A stretch of DNA of 64,000 bases from Cyclobacteriaceae bacterium (GTDB taxonomy: Bacteria > Bacteroidota > Bacteroidia > Cytophagales > Cyclobacteriaceae). The translations under genes and the position numbers were made by a program. The notes beneath the pieces were generated by a model. That model saw only the letters and a list, made by a program, of their open reading frames with translations, ran no database searches and was not told the DNA's origin. Location: positions 1-64,000 of the forward strand of contig JANQEU010000069.1 of NCBI GenBank assembly GCA_028278225.1, in the 5' to 3' direction. Position 1 is the first letter of the stretch. Each line of letters opens with the position of its first letter. This document shows, piece after piece, positions 52,601 to 61,762 of this stretch.

Positions 52601-52622
52601 AAAGCCTAACAAATTTTTAAAT

Positions 52623-52664
52623 AAGCCGTTCGCTCCGGTAGTCATCGGGATGAGTGGCTTTTTT
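52623..52664 (+). terminator. Intrinsic terminator after rplS
   Basis: AAGCC (52623-52627) pairs with GGCTT (52656-52660), with further partial pairing inside, and is followed by a run of T residues. It ends 13 bp before dapF, so dapF may depend on readthrough or a promoter inside this stretch. Confidence 0.55.
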
Positions 52665-52676
52665 GTTTATTAAGGA

Positions 52677-53453
52677 ATGCTCTTAAAGTTCACCAAGTAT
52701 CAAGGGACAGGTAACGACTTTATCCTTATCGATAACAGGCAAAAGGTATTTCCCAAAGACACTTCTCTCATCAAAAAACTTACGGACCGGAAATTTGGTA
52801 TTGGAGCTGATGGATTGATGTTGATCGAGGACGACCCGCAAGCAGACTTCAAAATGATCTACTACAATTCCGATGGCAGCCAAAGCCTTTGCGGTAACGG
52901 TAGTCGTTGCGCTGTGGATTTCGCCAGATCTCTTGGAATAATAAGGGACAAAACGCAGTTCACTACAACTGATGGAGTGCACGAGGCCTCCATACACGGC
53001 TGGGTTCATTTCCAATTGCACCCGGTGGATGATGTCATTCAGGCTAAAGACCATTTTTTCATCCATAATGGTTCTCCGCATCACATGATCTTCTGTGAAA
53101 ATGTGGAAGCGATAGATGTTGTGAAGCTGGGATCGGAGATCAGGTATAGTGAGGAGTATCATCCTGACGGAACAAATGTAAACTTTGTTGAAATCTTAGA
53201 TGATAAAATAAAAGTACGGACATATGAGCGGGGCGTTGAAGATGAAACCCTATCCTGCGGAACCGGAGTTGTGGCCTCTGCCCTTGCCGCTAGCTTCAAG
53301 GGTCTGAGTTCTCCCGTTGATGTTGAAACACAAGGCGGAAATTTATCAGTCAGTTTTGAGAAAGATCCTGACAATTGTTTCAAAAATATTTATCTGGCAG
53401 GACCCGTCGAACGCGTATTTGAAGGTGAAATCGAAATTGGATCAAGGGTTTGA
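52677..53453 (+). CDS. dapF: Diaminopimelate epimerase
   Basis: The 258-residue enzyme converts LL- to meso-diaminopimelate for lysine and peptidoglycan synthesis. It starts KFTKYQGTGNDFILIDN. The two catalytic cysteines are Cys72 (SLCGNGSRC) and one near 195 (LSCGTGVVASA). The length is slightly short but complete. secA follows 65 bp downstream on the same strand. Confidence 0.95.
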   Translation: MLLKFTKYQGTGNDFILIDNRQKVFPKDTSLIKKLTDRKFGIGADGLMLIEDDPQADFKMIYYNSDGSQSLCGNGSRCAVDFARSLGIIRDKTQFTTTDGVHEASIHGWVHFQLHPVDDVIQAKDHFFIHNGSPHHMIFCENVEAIDVVKLGSEIRYSEEYHPDGTNVNFVEILDDKIKVRTYERGVEDETLSCGTGVVASALAASFKGLSSPVDVETQGGNLSVSFEKDPDNCFKNIYLAGPVERVFEGEIEIGSRV

Positions 53454-53518
53454 AAGGCGGCTTTTTGCTATTGGAAAACCAATTAACTTTAACGGAATTT
53501 TAAAACAACATAAAAGGC

Positions 53519-56500
53519 ATGCTTGAGGCAATAACCAAAGGAGTCGCAAGGATTTTCGGAACAAAATCCGAGAGGGATATTAAGCTGTTAACCCCCTATG
53601 TTGGACTGATCAACGCTGAATTTGAAAAACTCAATTCGATCACGGATGAGGAACTAAGAAATGAAACACAGGAATTAAAGGATTTCATTGACAGCAAGCT
53701 CAAACATATTGATGATGAACTGGATGAATTGCATCAGAAAATAAATGACAACCCTGATCTGGACATCAATGAAAAAGATGAAATCTTCAAACATATTGAT
53801 AAACTGGAAGCGGACAGGGACGAGGAGCTTGAAGAAGTATTGATAGAACTACTTCCCAAAGGATTTGCCATCGTCAAGGAAACAGCGCGAAGATTTGCAG
53901 AGAACGAGACACTCAAAGTAAAGGCCACACTCTATGACAAGCAGCTGGCCGCTACAAGACCCCATATCGAAATAGATGGGGAGACTGCGATCTGGCATAA
54001 CAAATGGACGGCTGCGGGTACGGAAGTAGAGTGGAAAATGATCCATTATGACGTTCAACTGGTTGGTGGAGTTGTACTCCATCAGGGTAAGATCTCCGAG
54101 ATGGCAACAGGGGAGGGTAAAACACTTGTTGCAACGCTGCCTGCTTATCTCAATGCCCTGGCTGGCCGTGGCGTACACATCGTTACGGTGAACGATTACC
54201 TGGCAAAAAGAGATTCCGAATGGAATGCGCCTTTGTTCCAGTTTCATGGATTAAAAGTCGACTGCATCGACAACCATCAACCCAACTCGAAGGAACGGAA
54301 AGAGGCGTATGAATCGGACATCATCTACGGAACAAATAACGAATTTGGTTTCGACTATTTGAGGGATAATATGGCGCGGTCCCCTGAAGAACTGGTGCAG
54401 GGCAAACATCATTATGCAATGGTCGATGAAGTGGACTCCGTCTTGGTCGATGATGCACGAACTCCACTCATTATTTCCGGCCCTATACCCAAAGGAGACG
54501 AGCATGAGTTTTATGAACTGAAACCAAGGATACAACGACTGGTAGACGCTCAGCGCAAACTTACCGGTGATTACCTGAATCAGGCTAAAAAGCTCATCAA
54601 AGAAGGTAATGAAAAGGACGGCGGATTGCCATTATTCAGGGTTTATCGCGGGTTGCCGAAATATAAGCCGCTAATCAAATACTTAAGTGAAACAGGAATT
54701 CGTCAGGTCCTCCTGAAAACTGAAAATTTCTACTTGCAGGACAATCAGAAAATGATGCCTGAAGCAGATGAGCCACTATATTTCACCATCGATGAAAAAC
54801 ACAATTCCATCGACCTGACTGAAAAGGGAATCGACCTGATTACCGGTGAAGGGGAAGATCCGAAGTTTTTTATACTTCCGGATATTGCAGAAGAAATAAA
54901 CAGACTGGAAGCAGATACATCCCTTTCCGAAGGTGATAGGCTGCAGGCTAAGGAAGAGCTGATCAAAGATTATAATACAAAGTCACAACGAATTCACTCC
55001 GTTAATCAGTTGCTGAGGGCATACTGCCTGTATGATCGGGATACCGAGTACATCGTCGTCGAGGATAAGGTCAAGATTGTGGATGAGCAAACCGGCAGGG
55101 TCATGGAAGGAAGAAGGTACTCCGACGGACTCCACCAGGCGATAGAAGCGAAGGAGAATGTTAAGGTAGAGGACGCCACCCAGACATATGCCACCATAAC
55201 CCTCCAGAATTACTTTAGAATGTATCACAAACTGGCTGGGATGACCGGGACGGCCGAAACGGAGGCAGGTGAATTCTGGGATATTTACAAACTTGATGTG
55301 GTTGTTTGCCCTACGAACAAGCCTATCGTCAGAAAAGATATGGAGGACAAGGTCTACAAGACGATGCGGGAAAAATTTAATGCTGTCGTAGAAGAAATTG
55401 TCGAGCTAACCGAAAATAATCGCCCGGTTCTGGTAGGTACAACCTCGGTGGAAATTTCAGAGGTCCTGAGCAGGATGCTGAAACTAAAGAATATCGATCA
55501 CCAGGTCCTGAACGCCAAGCAACATGCAAAGGAGGCAGATGTGGTTGCAGAGGCCGGCAAATCGAAAACTGTTACTATTGCTACCAACATGGCCGGACGG
55601 GGAACAGACATAAAGCTGACCCCGCAAGCCAAGGAGGCCGGAGGTCTCGCAATTGTGGGTACGGAGCGGCATGAATCACGTCGTGTGGACAGACAGCTCA
55701 GGGGGAGATCAGGCAGACAGGGTGATGTAGGCTCTTCGCAGTTCTTTGTATCTCTTGAGGACAATCTCATGCGATTGTTCGGATCGGACCGGATGGCCAA
55801 GATCATGGATAGGTTGGGACTGAAGGAAGGGGAAGTCATCCAGCATAGCATGATCACCAAGTCTATTGAAAGAGCGCAAAAAAAGGTTGAAGAAAACAAC
55901 TTTGCCATACGAAAAAGACTTCTTGAGTACGATGATGTTATGAATTCACAGCGAGAGGTCATCTACAAGCGCCGCAGGAATGCCCTGTTTGGAGAAAGAC
56001 TCCAGCTGGACATCATGAATATGCTCTATGACACATGTGAGGACATTGCCTTAAACTCCAAATTCGATAATAATCTGGACGGTTTGAAGTTGAATGTGAT
56101 CAGCGTGCTTGGTCTGGATTTTCAAATCAACAAGGAGGAGCTGGAAAAAATTACAGAAGCTGAGCTGACCGAAAAGCTTTATGACGAAGCATATGCTGCT
56201 TACCAAAATAAAAATAAAGCAACATCTGATAAGGCCATGCCCATTCTCAAACAGCTTCACAAGAACAGGGGAGCTACTGTTGAAAATGTATTGGTGCCCT
56301 TCACAGATGGTAAGAAGCAGATAGGCGTTTCCGTCCATTTGGAATCAGCCGTCGAATCTGACGGAAGAACAATGGTGGAATCGATGGAAAAAATGATCAC
56401 CCTTGCCATCATTGACCAGGCGTGGAAGGAACATCTCCGGGAAATGGATGACCTGAAGCAGTCTGTTCAGAATGCGGTCTATGAGCAAAAGGATCCATTA

Positions 56501-56875
56501 TTGATTTACAAGTTCGAGGGATTCGAAATGTTTAAAAGATTTATCGGCAAAGTCAATGAGGATACTATTTCATTCCTGATGAAAGCCGCTATCCCAGTTC
56601 AGGAACCCGATGAAGTTCAGGAGGCAAGAGCACAAAGAGCAAAACAAAACTATCGCGAATCCAAAGAAGAAAGCAAATCGGCACTTGCCTATGCTGATGG
56701 CAGGGGAGGACGACCCCCGGTACAAAAACCCGCTCCTGCGAAATCTCAGAAGATCGCCAGCAGGAACCAAAGGGTTACGGTCCAATACACAGACGGATCG
56801 GTCAAAAAAGATATAAAGTACAAAATGATCGAGGACGATCTGAAAAATAACAAATGTGTTATTATAGATTCCTGA
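53519..56875 (+). CDS. secA: Preprotein translocase ATPase SecA
   Basis: The 1,118-residue protein drives export through SecYEG. It has the Walker A box MATGEGKTLVA near residue 195, DEAD-type VDEVDSV, the peptide-crosslinking domain and the helicase motif GRGTDIKL. It is longer than E. coli SecA (901) with an extra N-terminal insertion rich in Asp/Glu, as in many Bacteroidota. The C-terminal zinc-binding CxCx(8)CH/C motif is absent; the tail is basic and Pro-rich, so SecB binding in the E. coli manner is unlikely. It overlaps the next gene by 22 bp. Confidence 0.95.
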   Translation: MLEAITKGVARIFGTKSERDIKLLTPYVGLINAEFEKLNSITDEELRNETQELKDFIDSKLKHIDDELDELHQKINDNPDLDINEKDEIFKHIDKLEADRDEELEEVLIELLPKGFAIVKETARRFAENETLKVKATLYDKQLAATRPHIEIDGETAIWHNKWTAAGTEVEWKMIHYDVQLVGGVVLHQGKISEMATGEGKTLVATLPAYLNALAGRGVHIVTVNDYLAKRDSEWNAPLFQFHGLKVDCIDNHQPNSKERKEAYESDIIYGTNNEFGFDYLRDNMARSPEELVQGKHHYAMVDEVDSVLVDDARTPLIISGPIPKGDEHEFYELKPRIQRLVDAQRKLTGDYLNQAKKLIKEGNEKDGGLPLFRVYRGLPKYKPLIKYLSETGIRQVLLKTENFYLQDNQKMMPEADEPLYFTIDEKHNSIDLTEKGIDLITGEGEDPKFFILPDIAEEINRLEADTSLSEGDRLQAKEELIKDYNTKSQRIHSVNQLLRAYCLYDRDTEYIVVEDKVKIVDEQTGRVMEGRRYSDGLHQAIEAKENVKVEDATQTYATITLQNYFRMYHKLAGMTGTAETEAGEFWDIYKLDVVVCPTNKPIVRKDMEDKVYKTMREKFNAVVEEIVELTENNRPVLVGTTSVEISEVLSRMLKLKNIDHQVLNAKQHAKEADVVAEAGKSKTVTIATNMAGRGTDIKLTPQAKEAGGLAIVGTERHESRRVDRQLRGRSGRQGDVGSSQFFVSLEDNLMRLFGSDRMAKIMDRLGLKEGEVIQHSMITKSIERAQKKVEENNFAIRKRLLEYDDVMNSQREVIYKRRRNALFGERLQLDIMNMLYDTCEDIALNSKFDNNLDGLKLNVISVLGLDFQINKEELEKITEAELTEKLYDEAYAAYQNKNKATSDKAMPILKQLHKNRGATVENVLVPFTDGKKQIGVSVHLESAVESDGRTMVESMEKMITLAIIDQAWKEHLREMDDLKQSVQNAVYEQKDPLLIYKFEGFEMFKRFIGKVNEDTISFLMKAAIPVQEPDEVQEARAQRAKQNYRESKEESKSALAYADGRGGRPPVQKPAPAKSQKIASRNQRVTVQYTDGSVKKDIKYKMIEDDLKNNKCVIIDS

Positions 56876-57348
56876 TATTGATAATTGCCCTGGCCGGATG
56901 CAAGGGGACTGCTATTGTCCAGAATACCAGCCCGTATTCGGAAAACCTCTCCGTACATCGCCTGGATTTGTCAGTACCCATTGAGGAGGACACAATGACA
57001 ACCATGGAAGTTCTGGACCCTGTGGAGCTAACCGGCCACATCAAAACCGAACTCGATAGTATCAACAGGATTATTATCGAAAACAATAAAAACAAGAAAT
57101 ATTGGGATGGATACGTGATCCAGGTTTATAATGGAAACAGCCGTCAGGCGGCACAAAATGCGTTGGAATTCCTGGAGGAAAAATATCCGGAAATGAACCC
57201 GAATATGTCTTACTACCAGCCCAATTACAGGGTAAAAGTCGGAAAATTCTTTGACCGGCTGGAAGCTACCAAATCATTTCGGGAAATGAGGCTACACTTC
57301 CCCAGGGCGCTCCTCCTGCCAGATAAATTGTCTCTCGGAGATGAGTGA
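56854..57348 (+). CDS. SPOR-domain lipoprotein
   Basis: The 164-residue protein has a lipoprotein signal ending A-L-A-G-C and a C-terminal SPOR-type domain (about 83-160: DGYVIQVYNGNSRQAAQNAL, then YRVKVGKFFDRLEA). SPOR domains bind denuded peptidoglycan at division sites. It starts inside the last codons of secA and overlaps the next gene by 8 bp, so all three are coupled. Confidence 0.8.
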   Translation: MCYYRFLILIIALAGCKGTAIVQNTSPYSENLSVHRLDLSVPIEEDTMTTMEVLDPVELTGHIKTELDSINRIIIENNKNKKYWDGYVIQVYNGNSRQAAQNALEFLEEKYPEMNPNMSYYQPNYRVKVGKFFDRLEATKSFREMRLHFPRALLLPDKLSLGDE

Positions 57349-58534
57349 ACTGATTTCGGAAATAAAAAGGTTAGCCGAACAGAATTTTAAAGAAGTCCGG
57401 TCAATACGACATCATCTTCACGCAAATCCAGAATTGTCGTTTGAGGAGCATGAAACTGCGGAGTTCATTGAATCCAAGCTTAAGGAATGGGGAATCTCCG
57501 GGTTTGAAAGAATAGGTAATACAGGGATCACCTTCCTTCTTGAGGGCAGGCAAAACGGAAAAACCGTTGCTTTGCGCGCGGATATGGATGCGCTCCCGAT
57601 ACAGGAGGCCAACGATGTTCCTTACAAATCAAAAAACAGTGGGGTAATGCATGCCTGCGGACATGACGTGCATACCTCCTCTTTGCTTGGGGCGGTCAAG
57701 ATCCTCAATGACATCCGGGACCGGTTTAGTGGAACGGTTAAGGTAATCTTCCAACCGGGAGAAGAGCGGGTGCCGGGTGGGGCTTCCATTTTGATCAAGG
57801 AAGGTATTTTGGAAAATCCGAAGCCTGATAAAATTCTGGGCCAGCATGTGATGCCCTTGATCCCTGCCGGAAAGGTAGGCTTCAGACCGGGAAAGTATAT
57901 GGCAAGTGCTGACGAGATCCACCTGACTATCAAAGGTAAGGGCGGACATGCCGCAGCTCCGGAATCATTAATTGATCCAGTTACCGTTACATCCCAGATC
58001 ATTGTGGCATTACAACAAATAGTGAGCAGAAACGCTAATCCGAAAATTCCCTCGGTTCTTTCGTTTGGCAAAGTTGTCGCCGATGGTGCTACTAATGTCA
58101 TCCCCGATGAGGTGAAGGTCGAGGGAACGTTCAGAACTCTGGATGAAAAATGGCGGATGGAAGCTCATCAAAAAATAGCCAACCTGTCGGAGGGTATTGC
58201 GAGATCCATGGGCGCTCAATGTGATGTAGACATTAAAAAAGGTTACCCCTACCTGGTGAATGATCCGAATTACACAATCTCAAACATTAAAGCCGCAAAA
58301 GAATACCTGGGAGAAGAAAATGTTTTGGACCTTGATCTGTGGATGGCCGGTGAGGATTTCGCTTTTTATTCTCACCATGTGGATGCCTGTTTCTACAGAT
58401 TGGGCACGAGAAATGAGAAAAAAGGAATTGTTTCAGGTGTGCATACACCTACGTTTGATGTGGATGAGGAGGCACTCAAGATTGGGATGGGTTTGATGTC
58501 CTGGCTGGCAGTAAATGAGTTAAATACAACCTAA
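57341..58534 (+). CDS. M20-family amidohydrolase/peptidase
   Basis: The 397-residue protein is an M20D-type metal-dependent amidohydrolase (hippuricase, N-acyl-amino-acid or IAA-amino-acid hydrolase group). Metal-binding and catalytic motifs are visible: ALRADMDALPIQE, MHACGHDVHTS, FQPGEERVPGGAS and GKGGHAAAPE, with a C-terminal WMAGEDFAFY. The substrate is some N-acyl amino acid; which one cannot be told. It overlaps the SPOR lipoprotein gene by 8 bp. Confidence 0.9.
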   Translation: MSELISEIKRLAEQNFKEVRSIRHHLHANPELSFEEHETAEFIESKLKEWGISGFERIGNTGITFLLEGRQNGKTVALRADMDALPIQEANDVPYKSKNSGVMHACGHDVHTSSLLGAVKILNDIRDRFSGTVKVIFQPGEERVPGGASILIKEGILENPKPDKILGQHVMPLIPAGKVGFRPGKYMASADEIHLTIKGKGGHAAAPESLIDPVTVTSQIIVALQQIVSRNANPKIPSVLSFGKVVADGATNVIPDEVKVEGTFRTLDEKWRMEAHQKIANLSEGIARSMGAQCDVDIKKGYPYLVNDPNYTISNIKAAKEYLGEENVLDLDLWMAGEDFAFYSHHVDACFYRLGTRNEKKGIVSGVHTPTFDVDEEALKIGMGLMSWLAVNELNTT

Positions 58535-58558
58535 GCATCCAATTTTTCAATTCACATA

Positions 58559-59731
58559 TCAGAAAGCCACTTCCACCTGGAACCTGTAGATCATTTCATC
58601 GTCCTCATTCGTATAGTCTGCATATGAAATATCGCCCTGGATTTTGAGGCTATGATCTACGACATACCTGGAAATTCCCACGGTATATTCCGAAACTGCG
58701 CTCAGACTGGAATTGCCGGCTGGATCAATCACGGTGTACCTTCCCGCAAGTTCCCATTTTGACTCAAAGAGATACCCGGACTGAATGACGAATCCCTGAC
58801 CGGCCCCGAAGTTTGAGCCTGCATTATTGGAGGTTGTCCGGTAAGCATACTCTGACATAACCGAAAAGCCTCTGTGTTTGTACATCATATCCGCCAGGAA
58901 GGTGGCTATGTCACTTTCAATATAATTACCCAGGGAATCCGTATTAAAACTTCCCAGGTTCCCACGTTGTCGTACGGCACTATAGTTCATATCGCCGGTA
59001 ATTCCGATGGAGATCCTGGGTTCCGGTTCCCGTTTCAGATCTGACCCGAAATAATCTCCCTTACCGGTAAATTCTCCCAAAGGCAACAGTTCAATTCTGC
59101 CTGTTAGCTGGTGTCCACCCCCTGGATTGGCAGATATTATATTTCTGCCTTCTCCCATGGACAAGGCAATTGCCTGTTTCGAAACTCCATTCCCAAATTT
59201 GCCCTTATGATGTAACTGAATGCCAAGGTCCCTGTCTAAATTAAATCCTGAATTCACCAAACTTCTGTCAACAAATTGCAGCTTTTGCGATGAAATGACC
59301 CTTTCCCTGTTACCGGGTAATTTAGTTTGCCCAAACCATACGGTCCAGCCCCTGGCAAATTGCCATTTTGCAACTGCATCCAGGATAATGTTCGCCGTAT
59401 TTCCCGATTCATCAATATGTCCGCTACTAAGGTCCCGGTTAGACAGGCCGAGCTCAACTTTGTACTCGATATCGGGATTGTGAGCAAATCCTTCAAACTT
59501 GAGCCTGGACCGCCGGGTCAGAAAACGATCCTCATAAGTTTTGGACTCAAGGTTTTGCTCACCTATGTACAGCGTTTGAAATCTGAAGCCAAACTTGAGG
59601 CAGAATGAGGAATCCCTGGCCGTGACGGTCAAACCTTTTCCAAACGAATCGTTTGAAAGATTTTGAGCCTCACTGATGATGGAACAGATGCACAGAAAAA
59701 ACACAATGTGAAAATGAGCATGCGTTTTCAT
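58559..59731 (-). CDS. Phosphate-selective porin O/P-type outer membrane protein
   Basis: With the ATG at 59731 the protein has 390 residues and a signal peptide (to about 24). The body is a string of amphipathic beta strands ending in ...RFQVEVAF, with a terminal Phe as in outer-membrane barrels. The layout (FCLKFGFRFQTLYIGEQ, then RRSRLKFEGFAHNP, GWTVWFGQTKLPGNRERV) fits the OprO/OprP porin family for phosphate or polyphosphate. It is divergent from two Na/Pi cotransporters with a palindrome between them. Confidence 0.85.
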   Translation of the reverse strand: MKTHAHFHIVFFLCICSIISEAQNLSNDSFGKGLTVTARDSSFCLKFGFRFQTLYIGEQNLESKTYEDRFLTRRSRLKFEGFAHNPDIEYKVELGLSNRDLSSGHIDESGNTANIILDAVAKWQFARGWTVWFGQTKLPGNRERVISSQKLQFVDRSLVNSGFNLDRDLGIQLHHKGKFGNGVSKQAIALSMGEGRNIISANPGGGHQLTGRIELLPLGEFTGKGDYFGSDLKREPEPRISIGITGDMNYSAVRQRGNLGSFNTDSLGNYIESDIATFLADMMYKHRGFSVMSEYAYRTTSNNAGSNFGAGQGFVIQSGYLFESKWELAGRYTVIDPAGNSSLSAVSEYTVGISRYVVDHSLKIQGDISYADYTNEDDEMIYRFQVEVAF

Positions 59732-59788
59732 CAAATAAGGAGGGGTAAGAATTTCAAAAAATTGGCTGTTGATCACCTGCTTCCAATG

Positions 59789-59823
59789 TTAACAAATTCT
59801 TAACAAATTGTTAAGAATTTGTT
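59789..59823. promoter_or_regulatory. Perfect palindrome of 11-bp repeats, probable Pho-type operator
   Basis: Three contiguous 11-bp repeats TTAACAAATTC (59789-59799), TTAACAAATTG (59800-59810) and TTAAGAATTTG (59811-59821) are present, the spacing known for PhoB/PhoP boxes. The same stretch (59791-59823) is a perfect inverted repeat with 16-bp arms around a single A. It lies 58 bp upstream of the porin start and 163 bp upstream of the Na/Pi cotransporter. Confidence 0.65.
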
Positions 59824-59938
59824 TCGGGAAGATCTCTGATCGAAGCAGAATCCGTCCCATTTACATTCCATTGTTTTGCAGGTCAGGGATCTGGAATTTG
59901 CGAAATATTTGATTCATACCATTACTTAGTGAATGCAA

Positions 59939-59946
59939 TATTTTTG
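59939..59946 (+). promoter_or_regulatory. Putative -7 element for the Na/Pi cotransporter
   Basis: TATTTTTG matches TAnnTTTG and lies 40 bp upstream of the ATG at 59986. A TTG at 59909-59911 lies 27 bp upstream of it, somewhat longer than the common spacing. Confidence 0.4.
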
Positions 59947-59985
59947 CGGGGCAAAATACCCCAATAGTACCTAACCACCAATTGA

Positions 59986-61710
59986 ATGAAATTCGGATTT
60001 ATTGAAATTCTCAACCTCCTCGGTGCACTCGGCTTTTTTATTTATGGAATGAAGGTAATGAGTGAAGGCATTCAGAAAGTTGCCGGCTCCAAAATGAGGG
60101 CAATTCTTAGTTCGATGACATCAAACCGGGTAAAAGGCGTGTTCACGGGGTTTACCATTACAAGCCTTGTCCAGTCCTCATCGGCCACAACAGTTCTGGT
60201 TGTGAGTTTCGTAAATGCCGGACTCCTTTCACTGATAGAATCCGTCGGGGTGATCATGGGGGCAAATATTGGCACTACCATTACGGCCTGGTTGATCTCC
60301 ATTGTCGGGTTCAAAGTGAAAATTTCCAATTACGCACTACCCATTATTGCAATTGGTTTCCCGCTGATGTTTTTTAACCGTGAAAAGCTGAGATCATGGG
60401 GTGAGGTCCTTGTGGGATTTGCCCTGCTTTTCATGGGATTGGCATATTTAAAGAGCTCTGTCCCTGATATTAAATCGAACCTCGAAATCCTTGAGTTCCT
60501 TTCCCAGTATACTGACTTAGGATTTTTATCAACCCTTATATTCGTTGGAATTGGAACGCTCTTAACAGTGATTGTTCAATCTTCAAGTGCGGCGATGGCG
60601 CTCACACTGGTCATGGCTAATAATGGCTGGATACCCTTCGAACTGGCTGCAGCCATGGTTTTAGGAGAAAATATCGGAACCACGATTACGGCAAACCTGG
60701 CTGCAATTGTTGCAAATGTCCATGCTAAAAGGGCAGCACTGGCACATTTAATTTTCAATGTTTTTGGAGTCATCTGGATAGTAATTCTATTAAACCCGGC
60801 ACTCCGGGTCATTGACAATTATATTGTAGATTCGGGAGGAGCATCTCCTTTCGCAACAGCTACCGGTATCCCGGTCGCCCTCTCCATATTTCACTCCTCA
60901 TTTAATATTATCAACACCTTCCTCCTTGTGTGGTTTGTCAAGTTCATAGCAAACACGGTTACCAAAGCAATTAAGAGCAAGGGCGGAGAGGAGTTGAGAC
61001 TGGAGTACATCAGCACCGGTATGATGAATACAGCGGAGTTGTCACTGGAGGAGGCCAAAAAAGAAACCGTCAGGTTCGGCGAGATGGTTACTTCCATGTC
61101 CGAAATGTTCAGGACCCTCTTGGCATCTGAAAAGCCGAAAAAACAGCAAAAGCTTTTGAAGAAAATCCGGCGTTATGAGGAAATGACAGATCGAATGGAA
61201 GAGGAAATCCTGAAATACCTGATCAAAGTAAGTAGCGACGGTACACTTAGTTCGGCAGGTACAAGGAAGGTCACAGCTTTGTTTAGCATAATAAATGAAC
61301 TGGAGAGAATTGGAGATATTTTCTTCCAAATGTCAAAGGACATTGATCGCCGTATAGAAGACGATCTGACTTTCCGGAGTAGCCAGGTCACAAATCTGAA
61401 TAACATGATGGATCTGATCGATCAGGCACTTGGGATCATGGTAGATAATCTGAAATCACCGGCGGACAGTGTAAGTATGGAACCGGCGATGAGTATGGAA
61501 AAGGAAATCGATCAAATGAGAAACAATCTCCGTAAAAAGCAGAACATTGACATTGATAAAGATCGATTCAATCCCCGGGCTGACGGACTGTACAAAGACA
61601 TCTATCATCTGTGTGAAAAACTTGGGGATCACATCATCAATGTCACGGAAGCCATCACCGGCGAAAAAGAGCGTGAACTGAAAATGGAATCGGAAGTTTT
61701 AAGTATATAG
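59986..61710 (+). CDS. Na/Pi cotransporter with C-terminal PhoU-like domain
   Basis: The 574-residue protein has the two inverted Na/Pi repeats: VQSSSATTVLVVSFVNAG with GANIGTTITAWLIS, and VQSSSAAMALTLVMANNG with GENIGTTITANLAA. About eight membrane segments cover residues 1-330. The remaining ~220 residues form a PhoU-like helical domain (ETVRFGEMVTSMSEMF and later ...DGLYKDIYHLCEKLGDHI). It takes up inorganic phosphate with sodium. It is followed 52 bp downstream by a second family member. Confidence 0.92.
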   Translation: MKFGFIEILNLLGALGFFIYGMKVMSEGIQKVAGSKMRAILSSMTSNRVKGVFTGFTITSLVQSSSATTVLVVSFVNAGLLSLIESVGVIMGANIGTTITAWLISIVGFKVKISNYALPIIAIGFPLMFFNREKLRSWGEVLVGFALLFMGLAYLKSSVPDIKSNLEILEFLSQYTDLGFLSTLIFVGIGTLLTVIVQSSSAAMALTLVMANNGWIPFELAAAMVLGENIGTTITANLAAIVANVHAKRAALAHLIFNVFGVIWIVILLNPALRVIDNYIVDSGGASPFATATGIPVALSIFHSSFNIINTFLLVWFVKFIANTVTKAIKSKGGEELRLEYISTGMMNTAELSLEEAKKETVRFGEMVTSMSEMFRTLLASEKPKKQQKLLKKIRRYEEMTDRMEEEILKYLIKVSSDGTLSSAGTRKVTALFSIINELERIGDIFFQMSKDIDRRIEDDLTFRSSQVTNLNNMMDLIDQALGIMVDNLKSPADSVSMEPAMSMEKEIDQMRNNLRKKQNIDIDKDRFNPRADGLYKDIYHLCEKLGDHIINVTEAITGEKERELKMESEVLSI

Positions 61711-61762
61711 AATTTATCCAGTACTTTAAAGTGTGGTTCAATTATAAAAAAGTTGACTTGAG

